Source: Streptomyces sp. ISL-10
Lineage (GTDB): Bacteria; Actinomycetota; Actinomycetes; Streptomycetales; Streptomycetaceae
Assembly: GCF_018614575.1 (NCBI RefSeq)
Contig: NZ_JAGGOJ010000020.1
Coordinates: 124,001 to 188,000, forward strand
Length of the DNA stretch: 64,000 bases
Direction: 5' to 3'
This document shows positions 18,238-26,911 of the stretch, one piece after another. A program made the position numbers and the translations under genes. The notes under the pieces were generated by a model. It did no database searches, was not told the DNA's origin, and saw only the letters and a list, made by a program, of their open reading frames with translations. How positions within the stretch are numbered: the first letter of the stretch is position 1; every line of letters starts with the position of its first letter.

Positions 18238-18435
18238 CAGCAGACGCTCGCCGACACCGCCGCCGGTCTCGACACCGTGCAGCTCGGCGCCGCGGTGGCC
18301 GCCGCGTCCACGGCCCGCCGCATCGACATCTACGGCGTCGGCGCGTCCTCCCTCATCGGCAATGGACCTCGCCCAGAAGCTGCTGCGCATCGGCCTGATC
18401 GCGCACGCGCACGCCGACCCGCACCTCGCCGTGAC
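18238..18435 (+). pseudogene. Fragment of a MurR/RpiR-family regulator (SIS domain), frameshifted
   Basis: In one frame the DNA reads 'LADTAAGLDTVQLGAAVAA' and 'RRIDIYGVGASSLIG'. At about 18359 the frame shifts and continues 'MDLAQKLLRIGLIAHAHAD' and 'PHLAVTS'. This is the SIS-domain core of RpiR-type phosphosugar regulators, as I know it from Streptomyces. The N-terminal HTH domain and the rest of the SIS domain are missing; the remnant ends just before the rne terminator. It is a gene relic, not expressed protein. Confidence 0.75.
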
Positions 18436-18445
18436 GAGCACATAC

Positions 18446-18488
18446 GACGCGGCCCGGCCCCCGGTGGAACAGGGGGCCGGGCCGCGTC
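18446..18488 (-). terminator. Terminator of rne
   Basis: A perfect 17-bp inverted repeat (GACGCGGCCCGGCCCCC and complement) with a 9-base loop lies 10 bases past the rne stop codon. Confidence 0.8.
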
Positions 18489-18497
18489 GATGGGTGG

Positions 18498-21400
18498 CTA
18501 GTCCTCGGACGTGGTCGCCGGGACCGACGGGGACGCCTGTTCGGCGGCCACCGTCTTCTTCGAGACCTTCTTCGCGGCCGCCTTCTTCGCCGTCGTCTTC
18601 TTCGCGGCCGTCTTCTTGGCCGCAGCCTTCTTCGCCGTGGCCTTCTTGGCCGTCTTGCGGGCCACCTTCTTGGCCACCGGTGCCTCAGCCTCCGCGGACT
18701 CCGGCTCGGCCGCCTTGTGCTCGGCGGGGACCACGACGATCGCGGCCTCCTCGGCGCCCGACGGCGAACCGGCCGGGGCGGTGACCTTGCGGGTCACCCG
18801 GCGGCGGGCACGCGGCGGAGCCGCGACCGGGGCCTCCTCGGCAGCGACCGTGGGGGCCTCAGGCTCCGGCTCGGGCACCGGCGCCACCGGTGCCACCGGT
18901 GCCACCGGCGCCACCGTCACCTCGGCCAGAGCCGGGGAACCGGCCGGAGCCGACACCTTGCGGGTGACGCGACGGCGCGTACGGCCCGCAGGAGCCGCCT
19001 CCACCGCCTCCGCCGCCTCCACCGGAGCCTCGGGCTCCCGCGCAGCGACCGGCTCGGCCGCAGCGACAGCCGGCTCCGCCGTCTTCGGCGCACCGGCCGG
19101 GGCCGACACCTTGCGCGTCGCCCTGCGGCGGCCACGGCCGCGCGAGGCGGCGGCCTCGGCCTCCGCGATGCTGCTGTACAGCTCCTCGTCCGGCGCGAAC
19201 GCCGGCTCCTCGAGCGCCACAGGCGCGGCCGCCTCCGCGGCGACCTCCGCCTCGGTCTCGATCTCCGGCTCCGCCGACACGGCCAGCGGCTCGACGTGCT
19301 CGTGCTCCACTGCGGCACCGCCGCGGCCACGCTTCTTCGCGCGCTTGCCACCACCGCCACCGACGGCGGACGGCTGCTCCATGTGCACGATCACGCCACG
19401 GCCGTTGCAGTGGACACAGGTCTCCGAGAACGACTCCAGCAGACCCTGGCCGACCCGCTTGCGGGTCATCTGCACCAGGCCCAGCGAGGTCACCTCGGCC
19501 ACCTGGTGCTTGGTCCGGTCGCGGCCCAGGCACTCCAGGAGCCTGCGCATGACCAGGTCCCGGTTGGACTCCAGCACCATGTCGATGAAGTCGACGACGA
19601 CGATGCCGCCCAGGTCGCGCAACCGCAGCTGGCGCACAATCTCCTCGGCCGCCTCCAGGTTGTTCCTGGTGACGGTCTCCTCGAGGTTGCCGCCCTGGCC
19701 GGTGAACTTGCCGGTGTTGACATCGATCACGACCATGGCCTCGGTCTTGTCGATCACCAGCGAGCCGCCGCTCGGCAGCCAGACCTTGCGGTCCAGGGCC
19801 TTCATCAGCTGCTCGTCGATCCGGTTGACCGCGAAGACGTCGACCTCGCTGGTCCACCGCTGGAGGCGGTCGGCCAGGTCGGGCGCCACGTGCGCGACGT
19901 AGCCGTGGATGGTCTCCCACGCCTCGTCACCGCTGACGATGACCTTGGAGAAATCCTCGTTGAAGATGTCGCGGACGACCCGGACGGTCATGTCCGGCTC
20001 GCCGTAGAGCAGCGTCGGCGCGTTGCCGTTCTTCGCCTTCTTCTGGATCTCCTCCCACTGCGCCTGCAGACGCTCGACGTCACGGCGCAGCTCGTCCTCG
20101 CTCGCGCCCTCGGCGGCGGTGCGCACGATGACACCCGCGTCCTCGGGGACGATCTTCTTGAGGATGGTCTTCAGCCGGGCGCGCTCGGTGTCGGGCAGTT
20201 TGCGGCTGATGCCGGTCATCGAGCCCTCGGGCACGTAGACCAGGTAGCGGCCGGGCAGGGACACCTGGCTGGTCAGCCGGGCGCCCTTGTGACCGATCGG
20301 GTCCTTGGTGACCTGGACCAGCACGGACTGGCCGGACTTGAGGGCGGCCTCGATACGGCGCGGGCCGTTGGCCATGCCCAGCGCCTCGAAGTTCACCTCA
20401 CCCGCGTACAGCACGGCGTTGCGGCCCTTGCCGATGTCGACGAAGGCGGCCTCCATCGACGGCAGGACGTTCTGGACCTTGCCCAGGTAGACGTTGCCGA
20501 CGTAGCTGGTGGCCTGTTCCTTGTTGACGTAGTGCTCGACGAGCACGTTGTCCTCGAGGACACCGATCTGGGTGCGCTCGCCGCTCTGGCGGACGACCAT
20601 GACCCGCTCGACGGCCTCGCGGCGGGCCAGGAACTCCGCCTCGGTGATGATCGGCACCCGGCGGCGGCCCTGCTCGCGGCCCTCGCGGCGACGCTGCTTC
20701 TTGGCCTCCAGACGGGTCGAGCCCTTGATGGACTGGACCTCGTCGCTCGGCTCCTCCTTCTTGCGGGGCTCACGGACCTTGACGACCGTGCGCTCAGGGT
20801 CGTCTGCGCCCGTCTCGGCCTCCTCGGCAGCGTCACCGCTGCGACGGCGACGGCGACGACGGCGACGGCTGCTGCTGGTCCCGGCGGCGGACGGCGTGCC
20901 CGCCTCGGCCTCTTCCTCGTCCTCCTCGTCCGCTTCCTCGGCGGCCCCGGACTCTTCGGCGGCCTCCTCCACGGACTCGTCCATGTCGGCGGCCTCGCCG
21001 CGGCGGCGACGTCGGCCCCCGCGACGACGACGGCGCGACGGCCGGTCCTCGTACTCGTCGGACTCCTCGGCCTGCTCGGCCTCCGCCTCCTCAGGCTCCG
21101 CCTCTTCCTCGGCCGGGACGGCCTCGGCAGCGGGGGCGGGAGCGGGAGCGGGGGCCTCGACGGGCTCGGCGGCCTCACCGCGACGACGGCGGCGACGACG
21201 ACCGGCGGGCTGCTCGGGGGCGGCGGTCTCGACGACCGTCTCGACGGACTCCTCGTCCGCCTCCGCCTCCGGACCGCTCGCGGCCGCGGCAGCGGCGGCA
21301 GCCGTCTCCGGCGTCTGGAACATCGGCTCCGCGAAGACCGGGGCCTGGAAGGTGGGCACGGCGGGGCGGGCACGTCGGCCGCGCGCAGGCGCCGCGGCCT

Positions 21401-22706
21401 CCTCGGCCTGCGCCGCGGCCCGCGGCTGAGCGGTGAACTCCGGCGTCGCGGCGCGCCGGCGGGTGCGGCCACGGGTGGCGGCCTTCTCCGCGGCGGCGAC
21501 CTCCGCCTCGTCGGCGGCGATCTGCTCGACCGCGCTCTCGGGCAGGCTCTCGCCCGCCTCGGCGGTGTCCTCGGCGGGCACGACGGCGGCCGGGGCGCCT
21601 GCGGGCGCGGTGGCCTTGCGGGCCGCCCTGCGCCTGCGCGGGCCGGGCGCCTCCGTCTCGGCCTCGGTCTCCTCGCCGGCCGTCGCCTGCGGCGCACCCG
21701 CAGGGGCGGACGCACGACGACGGCGACGCGGCGCGACAGTCTCGGCGGCTTCGGGCTCGGCGGCCTCCGGCTGGGCGGTCCCGGGCTCGTCGGCCTTCGC
21801 CGACGGGGCGGCAGCAGCGGCCTCGACGGTCTCGGGGGCGCCTGCCGGAGCGGTCGCCTTGCGCACCGCACGACGGCGGGTCCGCGGCGCGGGCGCCTCG
21901 GCCTCGGTGTCTGCGGGCTCGGCGGCGATCTGCGAAATCTCCGCCTCCTCGCTCTCTACGACCTGCGGCGCACCGGCCGGAGCCGTCGCCTTGCGGGCGG
22001 CACGGCGGCGGGTGCGCGGGGCGGGTGCCTCGGCCTCGTCGCTCTCGGCCGCCACGGCGGACACTCCCGCCACGGCGGGGACCACAGCCTGCGCGGCCGC
22101 TGCCTGGGTGGGCGCGGTGGCGGGTGCTTCGACGGCCTTGGGAGCCCCGGCGGGAGCGGACGCCCGGCGGCGCGCACGGCGCGGGGCGGCGGTCTCGGCG
22201 ACGACCGGCTCGGCCGTCTCCTCGGCCTCAAGGGTCTCGTCGGCCTCGGCGAGCTCGACGCTCTCCTCGGTCTCAAGGGTGTCGGCGGCATCGGCCTGTA
22301 CCGGGGCGGCAGCGGGCGCACCGGCAGGCACGGTGGCCTTGCGGGCGGCGCGGCGTCGCGTACGCGGCGCGGCGCTCTCCTCGGATTCGGCCTCGGCCGG
22401 CTCCGCCGTCTCGGACGCACCCGCCGGAGCGGTCGCCTTGCGGGTCGCACGACGACGGGTCCGCGGCGCGGGGTCTTCGGCAGCGGCCGGCTCGGCGCTC
22501 TCCGCGGTCACGGCAGCGGCCACCACAGGTGCGGGCGCGGCCTGAACGACCTCGGTCACCGCGGCGGTGTCATCCGCGGCGGCAGCGCTCGGCGGCCCCG
22601 CCGGACGCGACGCGGCGCGGCGCCTGCGCGGGGGCAGCGTGTCGCTGGGCGTGGCGTGTTCTTGGTTGTTGTTCCCGGCGGTGCCGGGTTCGGTCGGCTC
22701 GAGCAT
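18498..22706 (-). CDS. rne: Ribonuclease E/G with long repeat-rich arms
   Basis: 1402 residues; cleaves single-stranded RNA in mRNA decay and rRNA/tRNA processing. The catalytic core is in the middle: S1 domain from about residue 700 ('VGNVYLGKVQNVLPSMEAAF'), DNase I-like metal site around residue 1040 ('VVVDFIDMV') and the Zn-link 'CVHCNGRG' near 1100. The N-terminal arm (about 650 residues) is acidic and Ala/Pro/Arg-rich. It and the C-terminal arm contain about ten copies of a module like 'RRRATRKATAPAGAP', and the last 60 residues are a histone H1-like Lys/Ala/Thr repeat. The core-in-the-middle layout is known for Streptomyces RNase ES. ATG start with GGGAG upstream; single-gene unit ending at a strong terminator. 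Confidence 0.96.
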   Translation of the reverse strand: MLEPTEPGTAGNNNQEHATPSDTLPPRRRRAASRPAGPPSAAAADDTAAVTEVVQAAPAPVVAAAVTAESAEPAAAEDPAPRTRRRATRKATAPAGASETAEPAEAESEESAAPRTRRRAARKATVPAGAPAAAPVQADAADTLETEESVELAEADETLEAEETAEPVVAETAAPRRARRRASAPAGAPKAVEAPATAPTQAAAAQAVVPAVAGVSAVAAESDEAEAPAPRTRRRAARKATAPAGAPQVVESEEAEISQIAAEPADTEAEAPAPRTRRRAVRKATAPAGAPETVEAAAAAPSAKADEPGTAQPEAAEPEAAETVAPRRRRRASAPAGAPQATAGEETEAETEAPGPRRRRAARKATAPAGAPAAVVPAEDTAEAGESLPESAVEQIAADEAEVAAAEKAATRGRTRRRAATPEFTAQPRAAAQAEEAAAPARGRRARPAVPTFQAPVFAEPMFQTPETAAAAAAAASGPEAEADEESVETVVETAAPEQPAGRRRRRRRGEAAEPVEAPAPAPAPAAEAVPAEEEAEPEEAEAEQAEESDEYEDRPSRRRRRGGRRRRRGEAADMDESVEEAAEESGAAEEADEEDEEEAEAGTPSAAGTSSSRRRRRRRRRSGDAAEEAETGADDPERTVVKVREPRKKEEPSDEVQSIKGSTRLEAKKQRRREGREQGRRRVPIITEAEFLARREAVERVMVVRQSGERTQIGVLEDNVLVEHYVNKEQATSYVGNVYLGKVQNVLPSMEAAFVDIGKGRNAVLYAGEVNFEALGMANGPRRIEAALKSGQSVLVQVTKDPIGHKGARLTSQVSLPGRYLVYVPEGSMTGISRKLPDTERARLKTILKKIVPEDAGVIVRTAAEGASEDELRRDVERLQAQWEEIQKKAKNGNAPTLLYGEPDMTVRVVRDIFNEDFSKVIVSGDEAWETIHGYVAHVAPDLADRLQRWTSEVDVFAVNRIDEQLMKALDRKVWLPSGGSLVIDKTEAMVVIDVNTGKFTGQGGNLEETVTRNNLEAAEEIVRQLRLRDLGGIVVVDFIDMVLESNRDLVMRRLLECLGRDRTKHQVAEVTSLGLVQMTRKRVGQGLLESFSETCVHCNGRGVIVHMEQPSAVGGGGGKRAKKRGRGGAAVEHEHVEPLAVSAEPEIETEAEVAAEAAAPVALEEPAFAPDEELYSSIAEAEAAASRGRGRRRATRKVSAPAGAPKTAEPAVAAAEPVAAREPEAPVEAAEAVEAAPAGRTRRRVTRKVSAPAGSPALAEVTVAPVAPVAPVAPVPEPEPEAPTVAAEEAPVAAPPRARRRVTRKVTAPAGSPSGAEEAAIVVVPAEHKAAEPESAEAEAPVAKKVARKTAKKATAKKAAAKKTAAKKTTAKKAAAKKVSKKTVAAEQASPSVPATTSED

Positions 22707-22939
22707 GCGGGCGTTTCTCCCGTCGCGCTCCCGGGCGCCGCGCCTTGTCCGGTCCGGCTGCGGCCCGCGTGATGTGCGCGGTGCCGCCGTCCGGGGCGCG
22801 GGCGCCGCACGGGAGCTGATGTCTGGCTCGCCGGTTCCGTACGCGATGTACGTACGGCCTGGCGAAAGTCTCCTGTGTCAATGCGCGGCCCGTCTCAGGT
22901 GGCTCCCGAGTGTCCAGAGCCGCGCTACGACGACCGTCC
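22707..22939. other. Upstream region of rne
   Basis: 233 bases, gene-free. It should contain the rne promoter and the end of the DUF2344 transcript. I see GC-rich imperfect repeats but no clear promoter hexamers. Confidence 0.35.
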
Positions 22940-23719
22940 TTACGCGGCGGGACCTTCCGGCGCCGTCGCAGGGGCTGTCCCGGCGGCCATGGATGGAGCG
23001 GCCGGGGCTGCCTCGCGGTCGGGCGCGAGCGGGTCGGTCACCGTGCCGGACTCCTCGTCGAAGAGCCCCTGCGCCAGCCTGGTCACCGCTGCGGGGACCG
23101 GCGGCGCCAGGTCGGCCACAGCTCGGAGACCGGACAGGACGTCGTCGGGTCGCACGGCAGGTGTTACGTGCCGAACAACCAGCCGCAGTATCGCACAGGG
23201 GCCCTCTCCCGGCCTATCAGGCTGTGGACCACCCGCCTGCAGGTCCGCTACGGCACTGCGGGCGTCGAAGGTCCGGATGCCGTTCTTCGTCTTCCGTCGG
23301 ACCTCCACGGTCCCGGCAGCGAGGAACGCGGCCACGGCATTCTCGGCGGCCTCGGGCTCGACCCCGTCCAGCCGCAACTCCCACACGGATGCGGTGAGCC
23401 GGTCGGCGAGACCGGAGGTGCGGACCTCCACGGCGTCGATGATGTCGAGCCCGTCCGGCAGCGACTCGTCGAGCAACTCGCGCAGCTTGTCGGGGTCGCG
23501 GTACTCGGTGAGGGCGATCTCCAGATACTCGGCCTCGCTGCCCGTGCCGGTGGGTGCGGCATTGGCGTACGACACCTTCGGGTGCGGGGTGAAGCCCGCC
23601 GAGTACGCCATGGGCACCTCGGCGCGCCGCAGCGCCCGCTCGAAGGCGCGCTGGAAGTCACGGTGGCTGGTGAACCGGAGGCGGCCGCGCTTGGTGTAAC
23701 GCAATCGGATGCGCTGCAC
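22940..23719 (-). CDS. TIGR03936 / DUF2344 radical SAM-associated protein
   Basis: About 259 residues. The hallmark start 'QRIRLRYTKRGRLRFTSHRD' is followed by 'MAYSAGFTPHPKVSYANA', typical of the family that is either fused to, or encoded near, B12-binding radical SAM proteins of the TIGR03960 type. Such a partner is at 31208-33133. Function is unknown; a role with the radical SAM enzyme on RNA or ribosomes has been suggested by its frequent linkage to rne and rplU. Start uncertain: GTG at 23719 begins the conserved region, but a CTG at 23761 has a strong GAGGAG about 9 bases upstream and would add 14 residues; the frame is open to 23932. A Pro/Ala-rich C-terminal tail follows the domain. 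Confidence 0.88.
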   Translation of the reverse strand: MQRIRLRYTKRGRLRFTSHRDFQRAFERALRRAEVPMAYSAGFTPHPKVSYANAAPTGTGSEAEYLEIALTEYRDPDKLRELLDESLPDGLDIIDAVEVRTSGLADRLTASVWELRLDGVEPEAAENAVAAFLAAGTVEVRRKTKNGIRTFDARSAVADLQAGGPQPDRPGEGPCAILRLVVRHVTPAVRPDDVLSGLRAVADLAPPVPAAVTRLAQGLFDEESGTVTDPLAPDREAAPAAPSMAAGTAPATAPEGPAA

Positions 23720-23843
23720 CGCGGGTGCGGGCGGCGGGCCTTCGGGCTGTCGCTTGCCCAGTGGTTCTTCTCCTCGGTGCGGAGCGGGCGCGGGTGGCGC
23801 GCCGCCCTCGGACGTACGGGGGGTTCCCTCGGGGCCGGCCGGC

Positions 23844-25097
23844 TCACCCCTGCTTTCGCAGGGAGATCTCGGTCTCGGCCGCCGCGCCGGGAACGGTCTG
23901 TGGTTGTTGCGTATCTCCCAGGTTACGCGCACGCCGCACCGTGCCCGTCATGGGCGTCACGGGCGCCGGACGCGCCGTCGTGCCGCCCAGGGCGCGCCAT
24001 GCGTCGCGGCGTGCCCGGCGCAGGGTCTCGCGGGCCGCGGCGAACGCGGCGCGCGCTGACCGGCCCGCCTCGACGGCCGCCCGCTTGACCGGGTGCCACA
24101 GGGCGTCGCGCACGAAGTGCCCGACCGGGGTGCACACAGTGCGGTAGAACCAGCGCGCCGGGCGGCCCGCGAGGTTCCAGGCGAGCCACTTCAGCGCCCG
24201 GCCGACGGCGCGCGAGACATACCCGGCGGCCTGCCACGCGAGCCGGAGGGCGGCGACGGTCTCCCGGCCGATCGGCGCGAGCACGTAGCGGTAGACCCAG
24301 ATCAGCGGCGCGACCAGCAGGTTCGCCACCACCCACGCAAGGCCCCGGCCCAGCGGGGTCAGCACTTGACCGCAGAGCCACACGGCCGGCACGACCAGCC
24401 CGTACCTCACCACCGGCACCACCACGTACCGCCACAGCGCCACCCACGGCCTCACGAACAGCATCTTGCCGAGCAGGCGCAGTGCGGCCACGATGCCGTG
24501 GCCGAGCGGGATCAGCACATACCGGTGGAACCACACCAGGGGGGCGACCAGCAGGTGGGCGACGACCCACCCGATGCCCCGGCCCAGTGGGGTCAGAACA
24601 TGGCCGTGGATCCACACCAGGGGAGCGACGAGCAGGTTCGCCACCGTCCACACCAGCGGCGCGACCAGCAGGTTCACCACCACCCACGCAAGGCCCCGGC
24701 CCAGCGGGGTCAGCACTTGACCGCAGAGCCACACGGCCGGCACGACCAGCCCGTACCTCACCACCGGCACCACCACGTACCGCCACAGCGCCACCCACGG
24801 CCACACGAACAACGCCTTGCCGAGGGGGATCAGCAGATACCGCAGGACGGCCTGGCCGGTCCAGGCGAGCGCGCGGCCGAGCGGCCGCAGGAGCATCCGG
24901 TGCAGCGCCTGTCCGCAGACGACTAGCACGTCCCAGACCATGCGCACCGGGACGACCAGGAGCACGACGACGATCCGCAGCGGAATCCTGATGACCTGCG
25001 CCAGACACCCGTCCCCGGGTTCGTACTCCTCGGCCGCGCCGTACTGCTGCCGCCCACCCGCCGTCGCCGGCGGCTTCTCGCACTCCATGTCAGTCAT
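23844..25097 (-). CDS. Repeat-built multi-helix membrane protein of unknown function
   Basis: 417 residues from the ATG at 25097 (a second ATG at 25088 is possible). After a 35-residue soluble start come many hydrophobic or amphipathic stretches with recurring 'NLLVAPLVW' and 'VLTPLGRGLAW' units, then a basic soluble C-terminus (about 330-417). A 150-bp block is duplicated exactly 117 codons apart, so residues 98-148 and 215-265 are nearly identical. No known enzymatic motif. Charges (Arg, His) and Pro are regularly spaced in the helices, which suggests in-plane or re-entrant helices more than classical transporters. It sits between the radical SAM gene and its DUF2344 partner. Unknown role. 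Confidence 0.8.
   Translation of the reverse strand: MTDMECEKPPATAGGRQQYGAAEEYEPGDGCLAQVIRIPLRIVVVLLVVPVRMVWDVLVVCGQALHRMLLRPLGRALAWTGQAVLRYLLIPLGKALFVWPWVALWRYVVVPVVRYGLVVPAVWLCGQVLTPLGRGLAWVVVNLLVAPLVWTVANLLVAPLVWIHGHVLTPLGRGIGWVVAHLLVAPLVWFHRYVLIPLGHGIVAALRLLGKMLFVRPWVALWRYVVVPVVRYGLVVPAVWLCGQVLTPLGRGLAWVVANLLVAPLIWVYRYVLAPIGRETVAALRLAWQAAGYVSRAVGRALKWLAWNLAGRPARWFYRTVCTPVGHFVRDALWHPVKRAAVEAGRSARAAFAAARETLRRARRDAWRALGGTTARPAPVTPMTGTVRRARNLGDTQQPQTVPGAAAETEISLRKQG
24303..24452. repeat. 150-bp direct repeat, copy A
   Basis: Matches 24654-24803 with one visible mismatch (GTTCGCC versus GTTCACC). It lies inside the membrane protein gene and encodes residues about 215-265. Confidence 0.88.
24654..24803. 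repeat. 150-bp direct repeat, copy B
   Basis: Second copy, offset 351 bases (117 codons) from copy A, so the duplication is in frame. Encodes residues about 98-148. Confidence 0.88.
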
Positions 25098-25222
25098 GAC
25101 GCACCACGGACCGGTACGGATCCGGTGTTCCCGCAGGTCCTTGCCGACGACGGACGCACGAAGGCCCGGCCCAGGGTCTCCCCTGTGGCCGGGCCGTGTC
25201 CCGAAATCGACTGGGCCGTGCG

Positions 25223-25259
25223 CTACTTGACGGCGGTCAGCGGCGGCAGCTTCTTGCCG
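25223..25259 (-). other. Displaced 3' end of the host radical SAM gene (host side of attL)
   Basis: On the minus strand this reads 'GKKLPPLTAVK' then TAG, matching in length and frame the current end 'GKKLLPLTVKK' of the radical SAM protein at 31208. It is the original gene tail cut off by insertion of the 6-kb element. Confidence 0.82.
25246..25259. repeat. attL core of the serine-integrase element
   Basis: 14-bp sequence GCAGCTTCTTGCCG, identical to 31231-31244. Host sequence lies to the left, element sequence to the right. Confidence 0.8.
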
Positions 25260-25336
25260 CGTACCGGCCTGGATCTGCGTGTCAATCTGCAGCGATAGGG
25301 AAACAGCCCAACATCTAGCCTGTACGCTTCGCGAGC

Positions 25337-26911
25337 ATGAAGACGTACGACCTCGAGAGCGAGTGGACCGCCTCGGACCTGGCCCTCCTGGAGGACCTGG
25401 AGCGGGCGGAGGCTCTGCTCCCCGAGGACGCTCCGCGCGCACTTCTCTCCGTCCGCCTGTCCGTACTTACGGAAGACACGACATCGCCGGTGCGACAGGA
25501 ACTCGACCTTCGTCTCCTGGCCAGAGAGAAGGGGTATCGCGTCGTCGGCGTCGCCTCCGATCTCAACGTGTCGGCGACGAAGGTTCCGCCGTGGAAGCGG
25601 AAGGAACTCGGAGAGTGGCTCAACAACCGGGCCCCGGAGTTCGATGCTCTGCTCTTCTGGAAGCTCGACCGCTTCATCCGTCGCATGACGGACCTGTCCA
25701 CGATGATCGAGTGGTGCGAGCGGTACGGGAAGAACCTCGTGTCGAAGAACGACGCGATCGACCTCAGCACGACCGTGGGCCGGATCATGGTCACGCTCAT
25801 CGGCGGCATCGCGGAGATCGAGGCGGCGAACACGTCGACCCGCGTGACGTCGTTGTGGGACTACGCGCGCACTCAGGACTCATGGCTCGTCGGCAAGCCG
25901 ACCTACGGCTACGTCACGACGAAGGCGGACGGCAAGCCGGCACTCGCCATCGAGCCGAGCGCACACAAGGCACTGCACTGGGCCCGGCGCATGGCACTCC
26001 GGGGCGTCTCCGCCCGGCGCATGGCCCTCTGTCTCGTCCGCTCCGGCCTCATGTCGGCAGGACTCACCACGTCGACTCTCCTCCGCCGCCTTCGTAACCC
26101 CGCACTCATGGGGTACCGGGTCGAGGAGAACAAGCAGGGCGGGAAGCGACGGAGCAGACTCGTCCTCGGCAACGACGGGAAGCCGATACGAGTCGGCCCT
26201 CCGATTTTCACCGAGGAGGAGTTCGAGACCCTTCAAGCGGCACTCGACCGCCGGGGCAAGCACCAGCCCACCCGGCAGACGGGCGGAGCGACACAGTTCC
26301 TGGGAGTCCTGATCTGTGTCGACTGCTCGACCAACATGACCGTGCAGAAGAACATGAGCAACGGCCGGAGCTACACCTACCTGCGCTGCGGCAAGTGCAA
26401 GGGTGGCGGCCTCGGAGCACCCAACCCGCAGGACGTGTACGACGTCCTCGTGGGCGACGTGCTCCGCGTCCTCGGTGACTTCCCCGTCCAGGTCCGGGAG
26501 TACGCCAAGGGAGCCGAGGCACGCGCCGAAGTGAAACGACTCGAAGACGCCATCTCCTACTACATGGCGGAGCTCGAACCAGAAGGCCGTTTCTCGAAGA
26601 CGCGGTTCACTCGCGAGCGAGCGGAGAAGACGCTCGACAAGCTCACGGAAGAGCTGAACGCCATCGACCCCGAGACCACGCAGGACCGCTGGGTCCTCGT
26701 CCACAACGGCAAGACCTTCCGGGAGACATGGGAGGCGGGCGGCATGGAGGCCATGGCCGAGGATCTGCGCCGGGTGGGCGTCACATGCGAGGTGACCCGT
26801 ACGAAGGTGAAGGGGGTACGCGCCCCGTCCGTACACCTGCGACTGAAGATCCCGCGCGATGTCCGCGAACGCCTGGTCATCAAGGGCGACGACTTCGCCG
26901 CAAGGCTCTGA
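25337..26911 (+). CDS. Large serine recombinase (phage-type integrase)
   Basis: 524 residues. The N-terminal resolvase domain has the catalytic Ser at residue 42 in 'SVRLSVLTEDTTSP' and the Arg pair in 'FWKLDRFIRR'. The recombinase domain follows ('VGKPTYGYVTTKADGKPAL', 'RLRNPALMGYRV'), then a zinc ribbon with Cys pairs in 'CVDCSTNMTV' and 'LRCGKC' (about residues 330-355) and a C-terminal coiled coil that normally controls directionality. It integrates DNA between short attP and attB sites without host factors; its gene starts 78 bases from attL, as is usual. No strong ribosome site precedes the ATG, so leaderless or weak translation is possible. Confidence 0.95.
   Translation: MKTYDLESEWTASDLALLEDLERAEALLPEDAPRALLSVRLSVLTEDTTSPVRQELDLRLLAREKGYRVVGVASDLNVSATKVPPWKRKELGEWLNNRAPEFDALLFWKLDRFIRRMTDLSTMIEWCERYGKNLVSKNDAIDLSTTVGRIMVTLIGGIAEIEAANTSTRVTSLWDYARTQDSWLVGKPTYGYVTTKADGKPALAIEPSAHKALHWARRMALRGVSARRMALCLVRSGLMSAGLTTSTLLRRLRNPALMGYRVEENKQGGKRRSRLVLGNDGKPIRVGPPIFTEEEFETLQAALDRRGKHQPTRQTGGATQFLGVLICVDCSTNMTVQKNMSNGRSYTYLRCGKCKGGGLGAPNPQDVYDVLVGDVLRVLGDFPVQVREYAKGAEARAEVKRLEDAISYYMAELEPEGRFSKTRFTRERAEKTLDKLTEELNAIDPETTQDRWVLVHNGKTFRETWEAGGMEAMAEDLRRVGVTCEVTRTKVKGVRAPSVHLRLKIPRDVRERLVIKGDDFAARL

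Noticed and set aside
18717..22772. Plus-strand open frame of about 1350 codons opposite rne
   Set aside because: Low-complexity Gly/Leu/Arg product that mirrors the repeats of RNase E; no start context or domains.
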